Origin: Prauserella_A sp040635515
GTDB taxonomy: Bacteria; Actinomycetota; Actinomycetes; Mycobacteriales; Pseudonocardiaceae
DNA: 64,000 nt
Assembly (NCBI GenBank): GCA_040635515.1
Contig: JBEYHY010000001.1
Location: forward strand, 248,001-312,000
Direction of reading: 5' to 3'
The position numbers and the translations under genes are program-made. The notes beneath the pieces were generated by a model. The model worked only from the letters and a program-made list of their open reading frames with translations. It had not been told where the DNA came from and ran no database searches. How positions within the stretch are numbered: position 1 is the first letter of the stretch; every line of letters starts with the position of its first letter. Positions 33,982 to 41,532 of the stretch are shown piece after piece.

Positions 33982-36188
33982 TGCGCGGCGATCCGATCGG
34001 AGCTCCGCTGCCAAGGGTCGAGGGCAGGGACAAGGTCACGGGAAAGGCGGTGTACACCGCCGACGTGCGGCAGCAGGGCGTCGCGCACGCGGTACTCGTC
34101 ACGAGCGCCATCTCGTCGGGAAGGGTGCGCGGCATCGACACCAGGCCTGCGCTGGACGCGCCAGGCGTGCTCGCCGTCATCACCCATCGCAACCGGCCCG
34201 AGTGGAAAGGAGTCCCCACGATCCCCTATCTGGCCGAGAGCAGGCTTCCGCTCACCGACGACGTGATCCACTTCGGCAACCAGTGCATCGGCGTCGTCGT
34301 GGCCGAGACCAGGCAGCAGGCCGAGTACGCCGCGGGCCTCGTGCGCGTCGACTACGAGCGGAGGCGGCCGGTTCCCGGCCTCGACGCGGGACTTGCCGAT
34401 GCCTACGTGCCGGAAGGTCCCTACGCCGACCGGTTTCCCGTGCACTACGAGCGAGGCTCGGTCGCGACGAGAACCCCGGTGACCGTCGAGGCCGGGTACC
34501 GCACCTCGGCGTTGTCGCACGCGCCGATGGAACCCTCCGTCACGCTCGCGAGGTGGGAGAGCGGCACGCTGATCGTGCACGACTCGACCCAGTCTGTCGT
34601 CGCGCACCGGCCGGTGATCGCGACGGCCTTCGGGCTGCCCGAAAGCAGCGTCAGGCTGATCTCGTCGCTCGTGGGCGGCGGCTTCGGCAACAAGTCCTAC
34701 CTGTGGGCGCACACCCTGCTGGCTCCGCTCGCGTCGATGATGGTGCACCGCCCGGTACGGCTGGTGCTGACGCGCAAGCAGGTTTTCACGGGCACGGGGC
34801 ACATGCCGGAACTGGTGCACCGCGTCCGCCTCGGCGCGGACGAGGCGGGGAAACTACTGGTGATCGAACATCACACCGTCAACCCCACCTCGCCGACCGA
34901 CGACAGGGCCGAACCGGCGATCCAGTCGACGCCCGCGCTGTACGCGGTGCCGAACCTGCTGGCGACGGCAAAAGTCACCAAGGTCAACGTCGGCACGTCG
35001 GGAGCCATGCGGACGCCGGGCGACACGCCTGGCCAGTTCGCGACGGAGTGCGCCATGGACGAACTGGCATACCGCGTCGGAATCGATCCGGTCGAACTGC
35101 GTAGGCGCAACATCTCCTCGGATGCGCACCCGCACACCGGAAAACCGTGGGGCGGCAACAGGTTGCTCGAATGCCTCGACATCGGAGCGGGGGAATTCGG
35201 CTGGGACGCGCGGGATGCCCGCCCCGCAAGCATGCGGGACGGCCGCGATCTCGTCGGTTACGGCATGGCCGTCGCGATCAGGGCCGAGCATTCGGCGCCC
35301 GCGGTCGCCGCCGTGCGCCTTTCCTCGGATGGCGGCGCCGAGGTACTGACGGCGACGCAGGAAATCGGGGGCGGCTCGCTGACCACCATGGTCCAGATCG
35401 CCGCGGCGGGTCTCGGAATGGCTCCGGCGCGGGTACGGATTTCGGCCGGTGACAGCGATTTGCCGCCCGGTGCGCCCACGTTCGGCTCGATGACGTCGGG
35501 AAGCACCGGTAGCGCGGTACAGGACGCGGCGGGCAAGGTCAGGGCCGCCGCGATCCGGCTCGCCGTCAGCGATCCGGGCTCTCCGCTGCACGGGACCGAG
35601 CAGGACGCGGTCGCCGTCGAGGACGGCAGGATGTTCGTGCGTGACCGGCCGCGTCGCGGCGAGACGTACGCCGAACTGCTCACGAGACACGGTATCGGCG
35701 TGCTCGCCGACCAGGGCACGCACCTACCGCCGGCCGCGGGGGAGGAGCCGTTCGCCCTCGCCACCTTCGCCGCGCATTTCACCGAGGTCCGCATAGATGT
35801 TGATCTTCCACGAGTGCGCGTGGTGCGGCACATCGGGGTGTTCGACTGCGGCAGGGTGCTCAATCGCGCCACGGCGGCGAATCAGGCGCGCGGCGGCATG
35901 ATCTTCGCGATGGGTGGTGCGCTGATGGAAAAACTGGACCAGGACCCGGTTTCCGGGAGGTTCACCAACTCCGCGCTGACCGACTACCACGTTCCCGTGC
36001 ACGCCGACATCGGCGATGTCAGAGCGGTTTTCGTGGACAAAGCTGAGGTCAACGCCCATCCGGTCGGCGCGAAGGGGCTCGGCGAGATCTGCTCGATCGG
36101 TGTCGCGCCCGCCGTCGCGAACGCCGTTTTCCATGCCACCGGAACAAGGATCAGGCACTTGCCACTGACACCGGAGAAGCTTTTGTGA
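33981..36188 (+). CDS. Molybdopterin-binding catalytic subunit of aldehyde oxidoreductase (PaoC-like)
   Basis: The 735-residue protein has xanthine-oxidase-family motifs: GKAVYTADV near the start, VGGGFGNKSY, QEIGGGSLTTM, and the catalytic glutamate in AKGLGEICS. No signal peptide is present, so it should ride out with the Tat-tagged small subunit. It oxidises aldehydes or hydroxylates heterocycles. It starts in a TGATG overlap. No XdhC/PaoD-type molybdenum-cofactor insertion chaperone is next to it, so one must be supplied from elsewhere. Confidence 0.9.
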   Translation: MRGDPIGAPLPRVEGRDKVTGKAVYTADVRQQGVAHAVLVTSAISSGRVRGIDTRPALDAPGVLAVITHRNRPEWKGVPTIPYLAESRLPLTDDVIHFGNQCIGVVVAETRQQAEYAAGLVRVDYERRRPVPGLDAGLADAYVPEGPYADRFPVHYERGSVATRTPVTVEAGYRTSALSHAPMEPSVTLARWESGTLIVHDSTQSVVAHRPVIATAFGLPESSVRLISSLVGGGFGNKSYLWAHTLLAPLASMMVHRPVRLVLTRKQVFTGTGHMPELVHRVRLGADEAGKLLVIEHHTVNPTSPTDDRAEPAIQSTPALYAVPNLLATAKVTKVNVGTSGAMRTPGDTPGQFATECAMDELAYRVGIDPVELRRRNISSDAHPHTGKPWGGNRLLECLDIGAGEFGWDARDARPASMRDGRDLVGYGMAVAIRAEHSAPAVAAVRLSSDGGAEVLTATQEIGGGSLTTMVQIAAAGLGMAPARVRISAGDSDLPPGAPTFGSMTSGSTGSAVQDAAGKVRAAAIRLAVSDPGSPLHGTEQDAVAVEDGRMFVRDRPRRGETYAELLTRHGIGVLADQGTHLPPAAGEEPFALATFAAHFTEVRIDVDLPRVRVVRHIGVFDCGRVLNRATAANQARGGMIFAMGGALMEKLDQDPVSGRFTNSALTDYHVPVHADIGDVRAVFVDKAEVNAHPVGAKGLGEICSIGVAPAVANAVFHATGTRIRHLPLTPEKLL

Positions 36189-36320
36189 GTAGGGTCTGTC
36201 TTGGCCCGTGCCACGGTGAGTCGTGGCGGTAACGGGCTGGGCGCGGGGCCGTCCGAAGCACATCCGAGGCGGTCGGCGCGTTCCGGCGAGCGGCTACCCC
36301 GCATTGTGGGCCGAGGTCCA

Positions 36321-36347
36321 GGGTGGGTACGGTCGCCACACCCACCC
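36321..36347 (+). terminator. Hairpin with U-tract upstream of mihF
   Basis: GGGTGGGT (36321-36328) and ACCCACCC (36340-36347) form a perfect 8-bp stem with an 11-nt loop, followed by AGAATTTT. It may end the aldehyde oxidoreductase transcript. Because it lies only 28 nt before mihF it could also act as a leader hairpin. Confidence 0.5.
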
Positions 36348-36375
36348 AGAATTTTGAGTAATACCGGAGGAAAAC

Positions 36376-36693
36376 GTGGCACTTCCCCAGCTCACCGAGG
36401 AACAGCGTGCTGCGGCGCTGGAGAAGGCCGCCGCTGCCCGTCGCGCCCGCGCGGAGCTCAAGGAACGGCTCAAGCGTGGCGGCACGACTCTCGCCGACGT
36501 GCTCAAGCAGGCCGACGAGGACGAGGTCCTTGGCAAGATGAAGGTCTCCGCACTGCTGGAGGCTCTGCCGGGCGTGGGCAAGGTGCGTGCGCAGCAGACG
36601 ATGGAGCGGCTTGAGATCGCTACCAGCCGTCGGCTGCGCGGCCTCGGTGACCGGCAGCGCAAGGCGCTGCTGGCCGAGTTCAGCGGCGAGTGA
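36376..36693 (+). CDS. mihF: Actinobacterial integration host factor mIHF
   Basis: The 105-residue protein matches mIHF in length and in the helix-two-turn-helix region (LEALPGVGKVRAQQTMERL, SRRLRGLGDRQRKALL). It binds DNA and compacts the nucleoid, and is essential in mycobacteria. The GTG at 36376 follows GGAGG. The order mihF-gmk-rpoZ-coaBC-metK is conserved. The stop overlaps the gmk start. Confidence 0.95.
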   Translation: MALPQLTEEQRAAALEKAAAARRARAELKERLKRGGTTLADVLKQADEDEVLGKMKVSALLEALPGVGKVRAQQTMERLEIATSRRLRGLGDRQRKALLAEFSGE

Positions 36694-37358
36694 GCGAGCG
36701 GCACAACGGCGGCTCGATCGAGGCCGGCGCACGCGGCGGCCACATGACGAACGGTGGGTCGGTGCCGGGTTCCTCCCGGCCCCGGCTCACCGTCGTGTCG
36801 GGACCTTCCGGGGTCGGTAAGTCGAGCGTGGTCACCGCACTGCGTGAGCTCCACCCCGGCCTCTATTTCAGTGTTTCCGTCACCACCCGTCAGCCCCGGG
36901 AGGGCGAGGTGGACGGCGAGCACTACCACTTCATCGACCGCGCGGCTTTCGACGCCATGGTGGCTGACGGCGAACTTCTCGAACACGCGGAGTTCGCCGG
37001 CAACTGCTACGGCACCCCTCGCGCGCCGGTCGAGGCGGCGCTGCGGGCCGGAAGGCCCGCGGTGCTGGAAATCGAACTCCAGGGCGCGAGGCAGGTGCGC
37101 GCGGCCATGCCCGAGGCGCGGCTCGTGATGCTCCTGCCCCCGTCGTGGGGCGAGCTCGTCGGGAGGCTGACCGGTCGCGGTACCGAAGCCGACGACGCCG
37201 TGAAGGCCAGACTGAGCGAGGCCGAGCGGGAGCTCGCGGCCGCCGGGGAGTTCGACGCGCAGGTCGTCAACGCCGACGTGCAGACCGCCGCACGTGAGTT
37301 GCTAGACTTGATAACCGGCGAGACCACTGTTTTTGACGATTCGGAGCACAGTCAGTGA
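36690..37358 (+). CDS. gmk: Guanylate kinase
   Basis: The protein has the P-loop SGPSGVGKSS, the GMP-binding segment (TTRQPREGEVDGEHYHF) and a lid region. It phosphorylates GMP to GDP. GTG 36690 overlapping the mihF stop gives 222 residues with a ~30-residue extension; ATG 36744 gives 204 residues and is a realistic alternative. Neither has a good ribosome site. The stop overlaps rpoZ. Confidence 0.94.
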   Translation: MSERHNGGSIEAGARGGHMTNGGSVPGSSRPRLTVVSGPSGVGKSSVVTALRELHPGLYFSVSVTTRQPREGEVDGEHYHFIDRAAFDAMVADGELLEHAEFAGNCYGTPRAPVEAALRAGRPAVLEIELQGARQVRAAMPEARLVMLLPPSWGELVGRLTGRGTEADDAVKARLSEAERELAAAGEFDAQVVNADVQTAARELLDLITGETTVFDDSEHSQ

Positions 37359-37630
37359 CCGCGATTACGCTGGGTCCTCAGAGCGAGCAGCTCGAAGGCA
37401 TCACCAACCCCCCCATCGACGACCTGCTCGAAAAGGTCAGCTCCAAGTACGCGCTGGTGATCTACTCGGCCAAGCGCGCACGCCAGATCAACGACTACTA
37501 CGCGCAGCTCGGCGAGGGCCTGCTTGAGTACGTCGGCCCGCTCGTCGAGCCGGGACCGAGGGAGAAGCCGCTCTCGATCGCCCTTCGCGAGATCCACGCC
37601 GGGCTGCTTGAGCACACAGAGGGCGAATAA
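37355..37630 (+). CDS. rpoZ: RNA polymerase omega subunit
   Basis: The 91-residue protein has the omega core (PPIDDLLEKVSSKYALVIYSAKRARQIN and a PLSIALREIHAG C-terminus). It helps RNA polymerase assembly and stability. It starts in a GTGA overlap with gmk. A 159-nt gap follows before coaBC. Confidence 0.95.
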   Translation: MTAITLGPQSEQLEGITNPPIDDLLEKVSSKYALVIYSAKRARQINDYYAQLGEGLLEYVGPLVEPGPREKPLSIALREIHAGLLEHTEGE

Positions 37631-37789
37631 CGCCCAGGGGCGGCAGTGGCCGGGCTCGGCCGCGCCGTCCCTTCGGTTGGTGCTGTCCTTGCCACCCATC
37701 GAGTGCGGCGATCCCGAAGCCGTCATCACCGTCCACCGCAACGGCCCTCGGGAGCGGAATGCGGCCTGGCGCAACGGAAACGGACTGAC

Positions 37790-39064
37790 GTGACCGAATC
37801 GAGCCAAGCCGGACCGGACCCGCGGACCGCCGGTAAACCGAGGATCGTTCTCGGCGTGGGCGGCGGTATCGCCGCCTACAAGGCGTGCGAGGTGCTGCGT
37901 GGTCTCACCGAGACGGGGCACGACGTGCGCGTCGTGCCGACGGAGGCCGCACTTAACTTCGTCGGTGCCGCGACGTTCGAGGCGCTGTCGGGCCACCCGG
38001 TGCACACCGGGGTCTTCACCGAGGTTCCCGACGTCCAGCACGTCCGGATCGGAAAGGAAGCCGACCTCGTTCTCGTCGTTCCCGCTACGGCCGATCTGCT
38101 GGCCAGGGCGGCTCACGGCAGGGCCGACGACCTGCTGACCAGCACCCTGCTGACGGCCCGCTGTCCCGTCGCGTTCTTCCCCGCCATGCACACCGAGATG
38201 TGGGAGCACGCGGCGACCCGCGACAACGTGGCGACGCTGCGCTCACGCGGAGTGCTCGTCGCCGAGCCCGCGGCGGGAAGGCTGACCGGAGCCGATACCG
38301 GCAAGGGCAGGCTCGCCGACCCCCGCGAGATCGTCGACATCGCGAGGCTGCTGCTGGCGAGGGCCGACGCGCTGCCGCGCGACCTCGAAGGCGTGCGAGT
38401 GGTGATCTCGGCGGGGGGCACGAGGGAACCGCTCGACCCGGTCCGCCATCTCGGCAACCGCTCCTCGGGAAAGCAGGGTTACGCGCTCGCGAGGGTCGCC
38501 GCCCAACGCGGCGCGCAGGTCACGCTCGTCACCGCGCACACGCAGGCGCTGGCCGAACCGGCCGGCGTCGAGCTGCGTCCCGTGTCGACGGCGGCGCAAC
38601 TCGGTGACGCGGTCCACGACGCGGCGCGCACGGCCGATGTGATCGTCATGGCCGCGGCCGTCGCCGATTTCCGGCCTGCCGACACCGCCGACTACAAGAT
38701 CAAGAAGTCGGACGACAACCCCGATCCGGACATCAAGCTCGTCAGGAATCCGGACATATTGGCGGGCCTCGTCCGGCAGCGGCTTCCCGGCCAGGTCATC
38801 GTCGGGTTCGCCGCCGAGACCGGCGACGCCGACGGCAGTGTTCTCGACCACGCGACGGCCAAGCTCAAGCGCAAGGGCTGTGACCTGCTCGTCGTCAACG
38901 CCGTCGGCGAGGGCAAGGCCTTCGAAATGGAGGAGAACACCGGCTGGCTGCTGTCGGCGGAGGGGCTGCGCGAACGCATCCCGCTCGGCGCCAAGGCACT
39001 CCTCGCGGCCACTGTGTGGGACGCCGTAACCGGACTACTGCACCGTCCGGGCAAAGGCCAGTAG
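37790..39064 (+). CDS. coaBC: Bifunctional phosphopantothenoylcysteine decarboxylase / phosphopantothenate-cysteine ligase
   Basis: The 424-residue protein has an N-terminal flavin-binding CoaC domain (GVGGGIAAYKA, FFPAMHTEMW) and a C-terminal CoaB domain (SAGGTREPLDPVR, NRSSGKQGYALA, VMAAAVADF, KIKK). It performs two steps of CoA synthesis. The segment where E. coli CoaC has the catalytic ACG reads RLTGAD here, as I believe it does in other actinobacteria. The GTG at 37790 gives the normal length. Confidence 0.94.
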   Translation: MTESSQAGPDPRTAGKPRIVLGVGGGIAAYKACEVLRGLTETGHDVRVVPTEAALNFVGAATFEALSGHPVHTGVFTEVPDVQHVRIGKEADLVLVVPATADLLARAAHGRADDLLTSTLLTARCPVAFFPAMHTEMWEHAATRDNVATLRSRGVLVAEPAAGRLTGADTGKGRLADPREIVDIARLLLARADALPRDLEGVRVVISAGGTREPLDPVRHLGNRSSGKQGYALARVAAQRGAQVTLVTAHTQALAEPAGVELRPVSTAAQLGDAVHDAARTADVIVMAAAVADFRPADTADYKIKKSDDNPDPDIKLVRNPDILAGLVRQRLPGQVIVGFAAETGDADGSVLDHATAKLKRKGCDLLVVNAVGEGKAFEMEENTGWLLSAEGLRERIPLGAKALLAATVWDAVTGLLHRPGKGQ

Positions 39065-39114
39065 GCTCTTCGACATCTCCGCAATCCAGCTCGGCAAAGG
39101 AAGTGACGACAGTC

Positions 39115-40317
39115 GTGACCGCGTCCAACCGCAGGCTTTTCACGTCGGAGTCCGTGACCGAAGGTCATCCGGACAAGATCTGTGACGCGATCAGTGACTC
39201 CATCCTCGACGCGCTGCTCGCCAAGGACCCTCGCAGCAGGGTCGCCGTCGAAACCCTCATCACGACCGGCCAGGTCCACGTCGCGGGCGAGGTGACCACC
39301 GACGCCTACGCCGACATCCCGACGATTGTCAGGGAGAAGGTTCTGGAGATCGGGTACGACTCGTCGGCGAAGGGGTTCGATGGGACGTCGTGCGGGGTGA
39401 ATGTGGCGATCGGGTCGCAGTCGCCGGATATCGCGCAGGGTGTGGATACGGCGTATGAGTCGCGGCTGGAGAACGCGCTGGATGATTTGGACAAGCAGGG
39501 TGCTGGTGATCAGGGGCTGATGTTCGGGTATGCGTGCTCGGACACTCCTGAGTTGATGCCGTTGCCGATCGCGCTGGCACACCGGCTCTCTCAGCGGCTG
39601 ACCGCCGTCCGCAAGGAAGGCGTGCTGCCCTACCTGCGTCCCGACGGCAAGACCCAGGTGACCATCGAGTACGCCGGTGAGCAGGCGGTCCGGCTCGACA
39701 CCGTCGTCGTCTCCAGCCAGCACGCCGAGGGCATCGACCTGGACAAGATGCTCGGTGTCGATGTCAGGGAACACGTCGTCGCGCCGGTGCTGTCCGGGGT
39801 CGAGCTCGACAGCGGCGACGCCAGGTTGCTGGTCAACCCGACGGGCCGGTTCGTGGTCGGCGGGCCGATGGGGGACGCGGGGCTGACCGGCCGCAAGATC
39901 ATCGTGGACACCTACGGCGGGATGGCCCGGCACGGTGGTGGCGCGTTCTCCGGCAAGGATCCTTCGAAGGTCGACCGTTCCGCCGCGTACGCGATGCGCT
40001 GGGTCGCCAAGAACATCGTCGCCGCCGGCCTGGCCGGGAGGGTCGAGGTGCAGGTCGCCTACGCGATCGGCAAGGCGGCTCCCGTCGGTTTGTTCGTCGA
40101 GACCTTCGGAACCGAGACCGTCGATCCCGTCAAGATCCAGGCGGCGATCAACGAGGTGTTCGACCTTCGTCCGGCCGCGATCATCCGTGACCTGGACCTG
40201 CTGCGGCCCATCTACGCGCAGACGTCGGCCTACGGTCACTTCGGCAGGCCGGAACTCGATCTGCCGTGGGAGAGCACGACCCGCTCCGGGGACCTCCGGC
40301 GCGCCGTCGGGGCCTGA
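39115..40317 (+). CDS. metK: S-adenosylmethionine synthetase
   Basis: The 400-residue protein has the ATP-binding GHPDKICDAISD, the GAGDQGLMFGYA motif and the P-loop-like GGGAFSGKDPSKVDRS. It makes SAM from methionine and ATP. I chose GTG 39115; GTG 39103 is in frame but sits directly on the AAAGGAA ribosome site. Codon use changes sharply between about 39,350 and 39,590: all ten glycine codons are GGG or GGT and six of nine aspartates are GAT, unlike the GGC/GAC-rich flanks. That suggests a recombined segment. Confidence 0.96.
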   Translation: MTASNRRLFTSESVTEGHPDKICDAISDSILDALLAKDPRSRVAVETLITTGQVHVAGEVTTDAYADIPTIVREKVLEIGYDSSAKGFDGTSCGVNVAIGSQSPDIAQGVDTAYESRLENALDDLDKQGAGDQGLMFGYACSDTPELMPLPIALAHRLSQRLTAVRKEGVLPYLRPDGKTQVTIEYAGEQAVRLDTVVVSSQHAEGIDLDKMLGVDVREHVVAPVLSGVELDSGDARLLVNPTGRFVVGGPMGDAGLTGRKIIVDTYGGMARHGGGAFSGKDPSKVDRSAAYAMRWVAKNIVAAGLAGRVEVQVAYAIGKAAPVGLFVETFGTETVDPVKIQAAINEVFDLRPAAIIRDLDLLRPIYAQTSAYGHFGRPELDLPWESTTRSGDLRRAVGA

Positions 40318-40362
40318 CCCGGCGGCCGTCGAATGGTGTTCGTGCCCTAAGCTCCCGATCTC

Positions 40363-41532
40363 GTGGTGGACACTCAGGAAGTCGCGGCGTCCTCAGCATC
40401 TGCTGGGTCCCCTGCGGGCAGGCAGGAGCAGCAGGCCAAGCCCAAGAGCACCCGGCACATCAGCTGGGATGCGATCAGAGTGCTCGGCATCGTCGCCGTG
40501 CTGGCCTTCCACGTCACCTTCCTGGCGCCGCTGACCCTTCCCGGCCTGGAGCTGCCGCCGGGCCCGCTCCAGATGGACTTCCCGTTCGGGGCCTCGATCC
40601 TCATCGTCATCTCCGGCTACTTCGCCGCGATGACGATCGGGAAGTCGACGCCGTTGCGCTGGTGGTTCCGCAGGCTCGCGAGGCTGCTGCCGGCGTTCTG
40701 GGTCGCCGTGGTGTTCATCTTCGGCATCACCCTGCTGTTCGCGCCGGAAGGCCTGCCAAGGCCCTCCTACGGCGACCTGGTCGGCAACCTCGCGCTCGTG
40801 CACACCCTGCTGGCCGACGTCCAGTACATCGACCTTTCCCACTGGACCGTCCCCGTGCAGGTGGCGGGCTTCACCGCGATCGGCCTGCTGGCGTGGAAGG
40901 CCAAGGTGCGGGGGACCGCGGCCTCGGTGGTGCTGTGGCTGGTGCTGCTGGTCCCGCTCGCGGCGCGCTACCTGTTCATGGGGCCGGGACAGGCTCCTCC
41001 GCAGTGGCTGAGCATGGCGATCGACGGCACCGGGCTGAACAGGGCCCACCTGCTGATCGCCGGTGTGGCGATCTACCGCTGGTCCAAGGGCAGGATGAGC
41101 TTCACCCAGCTCTACCTCCTGCTCGGTGTCGTGCTCATCGCGCACGACAAGCACCCGCCGGGTGGCGACTCGGTGCTCGCCTTCGCGGTCGCGCTCGTGC
41201 TGATCTGCGTCGCCGCCTACCAGCCGGTGTGGGAACTGCCGGTGCTGCAGAAGCTGGCAAGGCCCATCCAGTGGCTCGCCGGGATCTCCTACGGCGTCTA
41301 CCTCATGCACTACGTGGTCGGCACCGTCGTGGCGCGCAGGCTGGCCGACCTCGGTGTGCCGTGGTGGGGCTGGATGCCGGCGTTCGCGGCGAGCGCGGTC
41401 CTCCTCGGCTGGGTGCTCACCCGGTGTGTCGAGCAGCCGGTTTTCAAGCTGCTCACCCGCAGGCTCGACGCGAAACCGGTTGTGCGGGCCGGGCAACCAC
41501 ACGCTGAGGCCCGCCAAGAGAAGAAGGCGTGA
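40363..41532 (+). CDS. Membrane acyltransferase (acyltransferase family 3)
   Basis: The 389-residue protein has a short hydrophilic N-terminus and about 10 membrane helices. The first helix segment, WDAIRVLGIVAVLAFHVTF, carries the Arg and His conserved in this family. SHWTVPVQV and GISYGVYLMHYVV are also typical. Such enzymes O-acylate cell-surface sugars or lipids; the substrate is unknown. GTG 40363 and 40366 are adjacent possible starts. A -10-like TAAGCT at 40348-40353 suggests a very short leader. Its stop overlaps priA, so the two are co-transcribed. Confidence 0.83.
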   Translation: MVDTQEVAASSASAGSPAGRQEQQAKPKSTRHISWDAIRVLGIVAVLAFHVTFLAPLTLPGLELPPGPLQMDFPFGASILIVISGYFAAMTIGKSTPLRWWFRRLARLLPAFWVAVVFIFGITLLFAPEGLPRPSYGDLVGNLALVHTLLADVQYIDLSHWTVPVQVAGFTAIGLLAWKAKVRGTAASVVLWLVLLVPLAARYLFMGPGQAPPQWLSMAIDGTGLNRAHLLIAGVAIYRWSKGRMSFTQLYLLLGVVLIAHDKHPPGGDSVLAFAVALVLICVAAYQPVWELPVLQKLARPIQWLAGISYGVYLMHYVVGTVVARRLADLGVPWWGWMPAFAASAVLLGWVLTRCVEQPVFKLLTRRLDAKPVVRAGQPHAEARQEKKA

